From contig JBPBPY010000182.1 in NCBI GenBank assembly GCA_050954505.1, positions 1 to 19,992 of the forward strand: a stretch of 19,992 bases of DNA. Direction: 5' to 3'. This document shows positions 1-6,572 of the stretch, one piece after another. A program made the position numbers and the translations under genes. The DNA is from JAQGMO01 sp050954505. GTDB lineage: Bacteria; Pseudomonadota; Gammaproteobacteria; Burkholderiales; Burkholderiaceae_D. Within the stretch, counting starts at the first letter, position 1, and each line of letters starts with the position of its first letter. Below the pieces are notes generated by a model. The model was not told the DNA's origin and did not search any database. It worked only from the letters and a program-made list of their open reading frames with translations.

Positions 1-403
1 TGCGCTGGGCCGGTGCTCCCAGTGGCGCGGAATGGAAGCTGATGTCATTGAAGATATGGCGCAGCGTGCGTTCATCGGCCTGTGTCAGCGCCAGCAAGGC
101 AGCATCGATGCGTGCACCATTGCCAGGCTCATGGCGCGCTGCATGCAGCAGGGCAAAGTCGGCTTGCGGCGGCACCACGAAGCGTGCATTGGCAAGCAGC
201 TCGGCCACCAGGGCCGGATGATCTGGATAATGTGCACGGCAGTCTGCCTCATGGTCTTGCCAGATGCCGATGACAGCCTTGAAAAACACCATCGCCAGAA
301 CATGATCGCGCTGGATGTTGGGGTCGGCGGCATCGCGCAGCAACTCGCATGCGCGTTCGAGTGCACGATCGATCAGGTCTGGCGCTAAGGGTAGGTGGTT
401 CAT
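1..403 (-). CDS. hsdM: Type I restriction-modification DNA methyltransferase (HsdM), N-terminal part, cut by window edge
   Basis: The reverse strand is open from an ATG at 403 to the window edge (134 codons). The translation starts MNHLPLAPDLIDRALERA and continues with a helical segment (DHVLAMVFFKAVIG), a VPP motif, EPGNGARIDAALLAL and FNDISFHSAPLG. This pattern matches the N-terminal helical domain of type I N6-adenine methyltransferases (HsdM_N), which packs against the specificity subunit. The catalytic NPPF motif would lie beyond the edge and cannot be checked. The ATG follows directly on the TAA stop of the specificity-subunit gene (404-406) with no gap, so the two are probably translationally coupled. 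The usual order hsdM-hsdS is reversed here. The assignment rests on the N-terminal domain alone. Confidence 0.75.
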   Translation of the reverse strand, partial: MNHLPLAPDLIDRALERACELLRDAADPNIQRDHVLAMVFFKAVIGIWQDHEADCRAHYPDHPALVAELLANARFVVPPQADFALLHAARHEPGNGARIDAALLALTQADERTLRHIFNDISFHSAPLGAPAQR

Positions 404-1006
404 TTACGCTCGCGAAGTTTCGTTGAGGTCATTGATGTTCAGCAGCCGGGTAACCAGAGCACGCATCTGCAGATCACGGTTCTGGATCAGGCTTTCCATG
501 AGCTTGCGTTCCTGCCGCGCCATGCCGGCCAGAGCGACGACCTTGCGCTGCTGTTCCAACGAAGGCACGGTAATCGGCAAGGCTTCCAGCACGCCGCGCC
601 GGATGCTGCGCTGATCGGTGCCTTCGGCATTTTTTGTCAGGTAGCGCTGGGCCGGCATCTGGTTGATTTGCCAGGCCAGAAATTCGGCCAGCATGGTGTC
701 GGCTTGATGCAGCCGGATCAGGAAGAAATATTGTGAACAGACGGCGGGGCCGGGCAATTCATCGATGCAGAATGCGTAGTTGCGGGCACCGCGTGCAACG
801 AAAATGATGTCGCCTGGCTGCAACCAGTCGGGCTCCTTGCGGGTGTGCAAATTGGCGCGCACCGTGTTGTCCCAGTTGATGCCGTCAAGCGGACTGACGT
901 CGCGCATCTGCACCACGATGGCAGGCCCGTCGCGATCTTCCGGCACCGTGCCGCGAAAGGGATGGCCTGCGCGCACGCTGGCATAGTCTCCAATCGTGGC
1001 ACTCAT
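404..1006 (-). CDS. hsdS: Half-size type I restriction-modification specificity subunit (HsdS-like, single target-recognition domain)
   Basis: 200 aa. The N-terminus (IGDYASVRAGHPFRG, then VVQMRDVSPLDGINW) and the central WLQPGDIIFVARGARNYAF and SQYFFLIRL segments are typical of one target-recognition domain of a type I S subunit. QRSIRRGVLEALPITVPSLE near residue 150, followed by a long charged helix, matches the conserved spacer region that binds HsdM. Normal HsdS proteins have two such TRD-helix units in about 400 aa, so this protein is half-size. Such proteins can dimerise to read a symmetric site, as in M.AhdI-type enzymes (family knowledge). It is followed without a gap by the hsdM-like gene. 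There is no strong Shine-Dalgarno before the ATG at 1006, but an in-frame stop lies about 14 codons upstream, so little extension is possible. Confidence 0.8.
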   Translation of the reverse strand: MSATIGDYASVRAGHPFRGTVPEDRDGPAIVVQMRDVSPLDGINWDNTVRANLHTRKEPDWLQPGDIIFVARGARNYAFCIDELPGPAVCSQYFFLIRLHQADTMLAEFLAWQINQMPAQRYLTKNAEGTDQRSIRRGVLEALPITVPSLEQQRKVVALAGMARQERKLMESLIQNRDLQMRALVTRLLNINDLNETSRA

Positions 1007-1849
1007 GACAAGCGCGCCCCGCAGGACATCGCAGCACGGCGAGTCAGGTCATGCCTGATAGTTTGCATTTCGATCGTAAAGGCAACCATGCTTGAAACTC
1101 CGTTTGTAATTGAGAACAAGCCGCTGAAACACCAGACCAGCAAATTTTTGAAACGCATCACGCAACGCCGCATGACACGGAAAGTGCCTTGAAATGCATG
1201 CAGAGTGGTGAGCGTTGGACTGGTGGTAAATTGACGGCGATACCTGGCTGCAACAGCTGCGACGTTGGTGGCAAAACTGCGGCAGGTCCGGTAAACATTA
1301 CAGCACGAATGCGCATTGATATGTCACCCCGATCGTGCGTTCTTGCGCGTTGCAGATCTGCACTTACGCCATGCACACGGGCTGGTGAAATCAAGCTTGC
1401 TTGCAGCTGTTCCGAATGATCACATCGATTTTCATCAAGCTTTGCGTCGACGGTTTTTGAGTCCGATATACGAACGTTTTTCCGTTTTTTTGTGTGGCGT
1501 TTTTGAAACGCGAAATGTGGTCAATTTGCACCATGTCGCGCTACTACAACTACTCAAAAGAAACATTGCGTTTCCACTGTCCGATGGCCGCACACATTAC
1601 CTGAAAAATCGCGCATTTGCGGCCCTCATTTTGCTCGCCTGCATCTTCAGATAATACGAACGAAAGATTGCTCGACTAAAATCAGTTTATTGGCGGCGCA
1701 TCAACGACAAATTTTACGGTCGTCATTTTGTCAAATTTTTTAGTGCGTTAGCCCCCCAACCACCGACGACCGACGACCGTCCACTGCACGCGCGATCGTT
1801 GCCGCGCCGATTTGTCTCGACCAACAAACCACTTCGCAGGAATTGATGC
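1007..1849. other. 843-bp gene-poor intergenic region
   Basis: I find no convincing gene between the divergent hsdS-like and mscS-like genes. The open frames here (for example 1316-1654 +) encode compositionally odd, unrecognisable peptides without a good ribosome site. The DNA is more AT-rich than its surroundings, especially 1430-1760. It has repeated T-tracts (1453-1457, 1477-1481, 1484-1490, 1499-1504), a small hairpin gcgttt-ttg-aaacgc at 1497-1511, and a short tandem cgacgac repeat near 1768-1780. Regulatory DNA for the two divergent genes must lie here, but I cannot place a promoter with confidence. It may be decayed accessory DNA beside the restriction genes. Confidence 0.5.
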
Positions 1850-2962
1850 ATGAACCATTTTTTCAGCAACGGGCTAGATGAAATTGCCGTACTGGCCGAA
1901 CGTTTTCCCTTGCTGTCATTACTGATCGGCATCGTTCTGGCCTGGGTGCTCGCGCTGATATTGCATCGCCTGACCTTGCCGATCCTGCGCCGGCTGAGCA
2001 AGCCTTTTGCGTATTCCCGCAGGTTGATCGAATATGGCCATCGCGCTGGCCGCGCCGTGGTTTTTTTCCTCCTTGTTCAATTCCTTCTGCGCGCCACGCC
2101 GGATGAAGTACACCATCTGCTGGTACTGCGCGATATGTCTGCGATTGGCATGATTGGTGCGCTGACCTGGCTGCTGGTGCGTGCCATCAAAGCCATTGCG
2201 GATTCGATCGTCGAGACCAATCCGCTTGACACCCGCGACAATTTGCACGCGCGCCGCATCCACACCCAGACCAAGGTGCTTTCACGCACGGTCATGGGGG
2301 TGGTGATCTTGCTTGGTACCGGCACGGCATTGATGACCCTGCCGCTGCTGCGCCAGATCGGAGCCAGTGTGCTGGCATCGGCAGGCGTGGCAGGACTGGT
2401 GGTGGGTTTTGCCGCCAAGCCGGTGCTGGGCAATTTGCTGGCCGGCCTGCAACTGGCGCTGGCGCAACCGATCCGCCTGGCCGATGTCGTCATCGTCGAA
2501 GGCGAGTGGGGCGAAATCGAGGAGATCACCGGTACCTATGTCGTCATCCGCATCTGGGACCAGCGCCGCTTGATCGTTCCCTTGCAATGGTTTATTGAAC
2601 ACCCGTTTCAGAACTGGACCCGGCAAACCTCGGAACTGCTGGGCAGTGTGATGATCTGGGCGGACTACCGTCTTCCCCTGGAACCCCTGCGTGCCGAAGC
2701 CCGCCGCCTGTGCGAGGCAGCACCGGAATGGGATGGCCGCGTGGCGATCGTCCAGGTTGTCGAAACCAGTGAACAGGCAATGCAGCTGCGTGTGCTGGTC
2801 AGTTCGCGCGACGCCCCCGGCGGCTGGGACTTGCGCTGCAAGGTCAGGGAAGGTCTGCTGGTGTTCATTCAGCGCGACTATCCGGATTGCCTGCCGCGTT
2901 TGCGTAATGAAGTCCGGTTTCCTGCGGGCCAAGGGGCTGGCAGCGACACCGCCCTTGATTAA
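1850..2962 (+). CDS. MscS-family mechanosensitive ion channel
   Basis: 370 aa inner-membrane protein. Hydrophobic segments lie near residues 20-40, 67-87, 97-115 and 147-170. They are followed by the pore-lining helix (about 173-205: ASVLASAGVAGLVVGFAAKP) and the beta domain (about 206-260), with QPIRLADVVIVEGEWGEIEE and RRLIVPLQWFIEHPFQNWTR. This is the MscS signature: a glycine/alanine-rich TM3 followed by the small cytoplasmic Sm-like domain. Members open under membrane tension to release solutes on osmotic downshock. The ATG at 1850 has an AGGA-type ribosome site at 1838-1841, about 8 bases upstream. The protein is longer than E. coli MscS (286 aa) because of an extra N-terminal TM, as in many proteobacterial paralogues. 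It appears monocistronic. The exact paralogue type and gating threshold cannot be told from sequence. Confidence 0.88.
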   Translation: MNHFFSNGLDEIAVLAERFPLLSLLIGIVLAWVLALILHRLTLPILRRLSKPFAYSRRLIEYGHRAGRAVVFFLLVQFLLRATPDEVHHLLVLRDMSAIGMIGALTWLLVRAIKAIADSIVETNPLDTRDNLHARRIHTQTKVLSRTVMGVVILLGTGTALMTLPLLRQIGASVLASAGVAGLVVGFAAKPVLGNLLAGLQLALAQPIRLADVVIVEGEWGEIEEITGTYVVIRIWDQRRLIVPLQWFIEHPFQNWTRQTSELLGSVMIWADYRLPLEPLRAEARRLCEAAPEWDGRVAIVQVVETSEQAMQLRVLVSSRDAPGGWDLRCKVREGLLVFIQRDYPDCLPRLRNEVRFPAGQGAGSDTALD

Positions 2963-2984
2963 TGCGGGAAAAGCAATGCGTCAT

Positions 2985-3016
2985 ATCAACATTGTTCAAC
3001 TTACATCAATGTTGAT
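2985..3016. repeat. Perfect inverted repeat (10-bp arms, 12-nt spacer) downstream of mscS
   Basis: ATCAACATTG at 2985-2994 and its exact reverse complement CAATGTTGAT at 3007-3016, separated by 12 bases, 22 bases after the mscS stop. No T-run follows on the plus strand, so it is not a standard intrinsic terminator. It could be a hairpin in the mscS 3' end or a dimer-binding operator. Confidence 0.6.
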
Positions 3017-3371
3017 GCCACGCAGCGAGCAATTGCACTGTGTACACTGAATGCACTTGCTGTTGAAACTGTTGGACTTTCAAATGCCTGGTGCAGTTAA
3101 TTGCTTTTGTTGCATCGTTGCACATTTTGCTGTACCGTTAAACAGTGATGAAAATGGCATGCTTACATAAAAGTTCCATGGAGAATGTTTTTTAAAATAA
3201 ATGTTTCTTTTTAGTGAACCCATTGCGATAAAGCTAGTCAAAAATGCAAAGAACTGTAAAATGATGCCAAATTGACTATTAATTGCTAAAATTAAATATT
3301 GTGAGTGTGCACAACGATGCGCTGCGCTTTCCGAAAGGGTGACGCCATTTTTGTACCGACATAATCCCAAC

Positions 3372-3388
3372 CACTTTTTGTGAAAGTG
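3372..3388 (+). promoter_or_regulatory. Small hairpin over the ribosome-site region of the HTH gene
   Basis: CACTTT (3372-3377) and AAAGTG (3383-3388) pair around a 5-nt loop, ending 7 bases before the ATG at 3396. The purine-rich aaagtg that would act as Shine-Dalgarno is the right arm. Pairing could lower translation; a six-base stem is also possible by chance. Confidence 0.3.
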
Positions 3389-3395
3389 AATTGCC

Positions 3396-3707
3396 ATGAC
3401 AACCGATAATCTCGTCGCTCAAGAATCCTATAACCCGAACCACTTGCTCGACATCCTCATCGAGAAGCTGAATCTGAAAAACGATGCGGCGCTATCGCGT
3501 GCACTGGAAGTGGCACCACCCGTGATCAGCAAGATTCGTCATCGCCGCCTGCCGGTCGGTGCTTCGATGCTCATTCGCATGCATGAAGTCAGCACCATGA
3601 GCGTGCGCGAATTGCGCGACCTGATGGGTGACCGCCGCACCAAGTATCGCTTGAGCGATGCCCAAGGCAAACCAAAGGCCAGCGATACCGCCCAAGCCAA
3701 CGGTTGA
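3396..3707 (+). CDS. Small Cro/CI-type helix-turn-helix regulator
   Basis: 103 aa. Residues about 15-75 form a compact HTH domain: LLDILIEKLNLKNDAALSRA then LEVAPPVISKIRHRRLPVG. The phrase ALSRALEVAPPVISKIRH is the turn and recognition helix, and SVRELRDLMGDRR closes the fold. It resembles Cro/phage-repressor-like proteins that I associate with Oxalobacteraceae and Burkholderiaceae, but I know no defined function. The C-terminus (about 80-103) is polar and probably disordered. Its ATG has only a weak purine-rich stretch (gaaagtgaa), which overlaps a small hairpin at 3372-3388. The long AT-rich leader suggests separate regulation. It could be a host regulator or a remnant of mobile DNA; nothing phage-like lies beside it. 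Confidence 0.7.
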   Translation: MTTDNLVAQESYNPNHLLDILIEKLNLKNDAALSRALEVAPPVISKIRHRRLPVGASMLIRMHEVSTMSVRELRDLMGDRRTKYRLSDAQGKPKASDTAQANG

Positions 3708-3869
3708 TGTCGACCCTGTCATTGCATTGCAGGCCTTGACCGCCCGGTCGTGGCACGCCTGTGCCGTTGCAGATGAAGTGAAAAGCAGGACCATGCAGGG
3801 ATAGCTGGTAGGAAAAGCAAGCAGGAACAAAACTGGCAGGACAACGCGTTGCGGATGCACGGGTTGAAA

Positions 3870-3911
3870 CGAAAAAACAGTGGCAAGCGCAAGCATGCTG
3901 CTGTTTTTTCG
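3870..3911. terminator. Bidirectional rho-independent terminator between the HTH gene and the GST gene
   Basis: CGAAAAAACAG (3870-3880) and CTGTTTTTTCG (3901-3911) are exact reverse complements around a 20-nt loop. Inner bases can extend the stem with G-U pairs (tggca / tgctg). Both strands read a stem ending in a run of six T, as expected for convergent genes: the HTH gene ends at 3707 (+) and the GST gene at 4004 (-). The distance to the HTH stop (about 160 bp) is long, so the HTH transcript would carry a sizeable 3' UTR. Confidence 0.75.
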
Positions 3912-4003
3912 CATTCAGACCTCCTTGCATGCCTGGCCAAGGCACGCCTGCCTTGTCGTCGCCGGCCCGGCAACGGACGCCAGCGCCAGCGCCAGCGCTG
4001 CGC

Positions 4004-4675
4004 TTACTTCATCAGTTCGTACGGACCACCGTTCTGCACCGCGCGCTGGTAGGCAGGCCGGGCATGGATGCGCTCCAGGTAGGCCATCAGCAGCGGTCTG
4101 GAAGCGTTCAGGCCGCCGCGCGCGGCCGCCGCTTCAATCGGGAAACTCATCTGGATATCGGCTGCACTGAAGGCATCGCCGGCAAACCAGGTGCTTTTGC
4201 CCAGTTGCGCTTCCAGGAAATTCAGGTTGTTGTTGATTTGCGGCATGATAAAGGTGGACATTGCCCGGGCGCTGATGGCCTTGGCAATCGGCCGGGCAAA
4301 GAACGGCATTTTCGCCGTCCCGATGCGGGCAAAGATCAGTTTGAGCAAAAGCGGTGGCATGAGCGAGCCTTCTGCGTAATGCATCCAGTAGGTATATTGC
4401 CGCCGCTGTGCTGAACCGGGTGCCGGCGCCAATTGCTCGGCGCCGAATTTCTCCACCAGATATTCCATGATGGCGCCCGACTCGGCAACGGTAATGTCGT
4501 CGTCGGTAATCACCGGCGACTTGCCCAGTGGATGCACAGCACGCAATGCCGGCGGCGCCAGCATGGTCACAGGGTCGCGCTGGTAGCGCTTGACTTCATA
4601 GGGCACGCCCAGTTCTTCCAGCAGCCACAGCACCCGCTGGGAGCGTGAATTGTTCAGATGGTGCACGATGATCAT
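4004..4675 (-). CDS. Glutathione S-transferase family protein (Gtt1-like)
   Basis: 223 aa from the chosen ATG at 4675, which has GGAG 9 bases upstream. An in-frame ATG at 4705 lacks a ribosome site. The N-terminal thioredoxin-like domain (about 1-80) reads HHLNNSRSQRVLWLLEELG, then HPLGKSPVITDDD and TVAESGAIMEYLVEKFG. The cis-Pro region and the ESGAI motif bind the glutathione gamma-glutamyl group. The C-terminal domain (about 85-223) is all-helical with GDAFSAADIQMSF, the usual GST N-capping/ASxAD-type motif. The NSRS segment sits where other classes have a catalytic Tyr, Ser or Cys, as in the fungal/bacterial Gtt1-like class. It would conjugate or reduce electrophiles in the cytoplasm; the substrate is unknown. 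It lies 80 bp behind a NIPSNAP gene in the same direction. Confidence 0.87.
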   Translation of the reverse strand: MIIVHHLNNSRSQRVLWLLEELGVPYEVKRYQRDPVTMLAPPALRAVHPLGKSPVITDDDITVAESGAIMEYLVEKFGAEQLAPAPGSAQRRQYTYWMHYAEGSLMPPLLLKLIFARIGTAKMPFFARPIAKAISARAMSTFIMPQINNNLNFLEAQLGKSTWFAGDAFSAADIQMSFPIEAAAARGGLNASRPLLMAYLERIHARPAYQRAVQNGGPYELMK

Positions 4676-4755
4676 GGACACGAACTCCGGATGGTTGCAA
4701 TGCACCTACGGTAGCACAGCACGCCACACCTGACCTTGCGCCATGACCATGCCCG

Positions 4756-5082
4756 TCAGCGCAGCGGTGAGTAAGTGGTTGGCACGAGGAAACTGTTTTC
4801 GATCCGCTCGACGATGATTGCTTCGGCTTCGCTTGCCGCGCGTGCTGCCAGCCACGCCGGATCACGCGAAAACGCGCCCCATACGGTCTCGCGCTGCGCC
4901 AGACTTTCCCATTCCAGCATGTAGGTCAACGTCTGATTGCTGTTTCCCACCAGCGTGGTCCAGAAACCGACCGGCTTGATGCCGTAGTGTTCCCAGAATT
5001 TCAGCGTGGTGTGTTCGAATCGCTGATTGAGCGCAGCCAGCCGCCCTGGAGCGCAATGATAGATGCGTAGTTCGTGAAGCAT
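4756..5082 (-). CDS. NIPSNAP family protein
   Basis: 108 aa from the ATG at 5082, chosen because GGAAGGA lies 5 bases upstream and because MLHELRIYHCAPGRL is the usual start of the family; an ATG further upstream (5145) adds an implausible basic tail. It is a single ferredoxin-like alpha-beta domain: ELRIYHCAPGRLAALNQRF, then a middle segment with FWTTLVGNSNQTLTYMLEWE and AFSRDPAW. NIPSNAP proteins are small dimeric alpha/beta-barrel proteins whose bacterial function is mostly undefined. It precedes the GST gene on the same strand, so the two may share a transcript and an oxidative or xenobiotic-stress role (inference). The window has no second NIPSNAP domain. Confidence 0.82.
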   Translation of the reverse strand: MLHELRIYHCAPGRLAALNQRFEHTTLKFWEHYGIKPVGFWTTLVGNSNQTLTYMLEWESLAQRETVWGAFSRDPAWLAARAASEAEAIIVERIENSFLVPTTYSPLR

Positions 5083-5357
5083 TGAGTCCTTCCGGCGCCA
5101 TTTCCGGCGACCTTTAAAAAGTTGTTGACGAGCATTCCTACACAAAATGTCCGCTTATCCTACAGAAGAGTTCAGCGTTTCGCTGATATCTATTGGATTG
5201 GCAACTTGACATACTGCAAGCCTGGAACGCAGCGATGTCGACAAAGCTTGTGCGATGTCACGAACACCACACTGCGTCATGGTCAAAAATCAGTCTGATT
5301 GCAAGGTTAGCAAGAATGTTAGCGGTGCAGTCAGTGAAAAAACAAACAGGGGGTAGT

Positions 5358-6275
5358 ATGCAGCCACGCAAGATTTCCGATTCAAACACCGTCACCATGT
5401 CCAATGTCGCCCTGGCGAGCAGCGTCCATGCAGCAAACAGCGGTGTGACGGGTTCCACATCGATGTCGAGTGACAACGCCTGGCCGCGCGCCAACCGCCT
5501 GTGGTCGAATCTCAATGATATCTGCACCTTGCTGCGCATTGCGACCGGTGCATCGATCGCTGAAGACGACTTCCGTTTCCAGCATGTGCACTTCAAGCCG
5601 GGCCAGCGCATCCATACCGTCGGCCAGCCATTTGAAATGCTCTACATCGTCAACTCGGGTTTCCTCAAGACCGTCATGATCGACGAGTCGGGCAACGAGC
5701 AGGTGATCAGCTTCCCGATGAAGGGCGACCTGTTCGGCATCGACGGCATCCACAATCGTCAATACACGTCGGAAGCCGTGGCATTGTCGAGCTGCGACAT
5801 CATCCTGGTACCGTTCAAGAAATTTGCCGCCATGGGCCGTGCCCACGCCGACCTGGAAACCGCCATCTACAGTGTCATGAGCCGTGAACTGACCCGTGAA
5901 CAAGCCATGGTCAGCATGCTCGGTTCACTATGCGCTGAAGCCCGCGTGGCCCGTTTCCTGGTGTCGCTGTCGGACCGCTTTTCCGCACTGGGCTACTCAG
6001 GCAAGGAATTCAATCTGCGCATGACCCGCCATGAAATCGGCAGCTACCTGGGCCTGACCCTGGAAACGGTCAGCCGCACCTTGTCGGCTTTTAATGAAAT
6101 CGGCCTGATCTGCGTTGAACAGCGCGCCATCGCCATCAATGACCTGCACGCATTGAAGACCCTGCGCCGCCTGCCACCATCGCGTTCGCGTCTCAAGAGT
6201 GCTGCCAAGAAGGAAGCCAAGCTGATGGCAGTGCCCACCGTCGGCACCCGTACCGAAGCCGCTGCCGCTGCATGA
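5358..6275 (+). CDS. CRP/FNR-family transcriptional regulator without Fe-S cysteine cluster
   Basis: 305 aa from the ATG at 5358, preceded by AGGGGG (5349-5353) with a short spacer. The frame is open upstream to 5193, but no other start has a good ribosome site. Residues about 65-165 form the cyclic-nucleotide-binding-like beta roll (FKPGQRIHTVGQPFEMLYIV, FPMKGDLFGIDGIHNRQYTS), followed by the dimerisation helix. The HTH at about 222-245 is MTRHEIGSYLGLTLETVSRT. The E-x-x-S-R pattern in LETVSR equals the E209/S212/R213 set of E. coli FNR that reads TTGAT half-sites. Cysteines occur only at 56, 146, 192 and 252, so the N-terminal Cys cluster for a [4Fe-4S] centre is absent. The C-terminal tail (about 271-305) is basic, then Ala-rich. 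It probably senses something other than oxygen through Fe-S. Its targets are unknown. Confidence 0.87.
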   Translation: MQPRKISDSNTVTMSNVALASSVHAANSGVTGSTSMSSDNAWPRANRLWSNLNDICTLLRIATGASIAEDDFRFQHVHFKPGQRIHTVGQPFEMLYIVNSGFLKTVMIDESGNEQVISFPMKGDLFGIDGIHNRQYTSEAVALSSCDIILVPFKKFAAMGRAHADLETAIYSVMSRELTREQAMVSMLGSLCAEARVARFLVSLSDRFSALGYSGKEFNLRMTRHEIGSYLGLTLETVSRTLSAFNEIGLICVEQRAIAINDLHALKTLRRLPPSRSRLKSAAKKEAKLMAVPTVGTRTEAAAAA

Positions 6276-6283
6276 ATTGGCGC

Positions 6284-6312
6284 TGCCTGCGCAATGGAAA
6301 TCTGTGCAGGCA
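6284..6312 (+). other. Stem-loop downstream of the FNR-like gene
   Basis: TGCCTGCGCA (6284-6293) pairs with TGTGCAGGCA (6303-6312), with one G-U pair and a 9-nt loop, 8 bases after the stop codon. No T-run follows, so it may stabilise the 3' end or assist factor-dependent termination rather than act as an intrinsic terminator. Confidence 0.45.
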
Positions 6313-6485
6313 AACGCGCGGGTTGTGAAGCCGTTCCCACGGCCTCGGCAACCCGAAGGTCGTTCCCGAGCGCAGGCGAGGCGCCAGAATGGACCACGCC
6401 TGACCATGCTTTTCGCATGATTGACCCGCAGCGTTTTTGTGGCATGGTTCCCTGCGGCAGGTCGCCGGCCTGATGGATAAATTGC

Positions 6486-6562
6486 GTTGGCCTTGATGCT
6501 GCGCGAGTTAAAATAGGATCCGATTGAGGACCCACAAACTCGCGCGGGACGTCAAGGCCAAC
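6486..6562. repeat. Long interrupted inverted repeat over a promoter-like sequence, upstream of the DUF4124-like gene
   Basis: The left arm is GTTGGCCTTGA (6486-6496) plus GCGCGAGTT (6501-6509). The right arm is AACTCGCGC (6537-6545) plus TCAAGGCCAAC (6552-6562). Both segment pairs are exact reverse complements, interrupted by 4 and 6 unmatched bases, around a 27-base centre. A TAAAAT element (6509-6514) lies 16 bases after TTGGCC (6487-6492), a plausible sigma70-like promoter inside the left arm. The repeat ends 10 bases before the downstream ATG. It may be a leader hairpin or a two-site operator. Confidence 0.65.
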
Positions 6563-6572
6563 AATACACCGC

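Larger units (their letters stand above)
2963..3395. other. AT-rich intergenic leader with inverted repeats
   Basis: A 433-bp non-coding stretch between mscS and the HTH gene, markedly more AT-rich than its surroundings (most clearly 3080-3310). It contains a perfect 10-bp inverted repeat (2985-3016). It also has an 8-bp palindrome GTGTACAC inside a larger imperfect dyad (about 3029-3062) and a small hairpin, cacttt-ttgtg-aaagtg, at 3372-3388 just before the HTH gene start. A weak promoter-like TTGACT at 3272-3277 precedes AT-rich DNA around 3290-3300. No ORF here is credible. Confidence 0.5.

Noticed and set aside
1316..1654. A 112-codon plus-strand frame in the gene-poor region
   Set aside because: No ribosome site, no recognisable motif and unusual composition. 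It was noted only as part of the intergenic description.
5100..5357. FNR-box autoregulatory site upstream of the FNR-like gene
   Set aside because: I looked for TTGAT-N4-ATCAA in this spacer and before ansB and found none. A TTGACA at 5206-5211 lacks a matching -10 box.
5193..5357. N-terminal extension of the FNR-like protein (55 more codons)
   Set aside because: No ribosome site upstream, no family-like sequence, and a strong AGGGGG site before the ATG at 5358.
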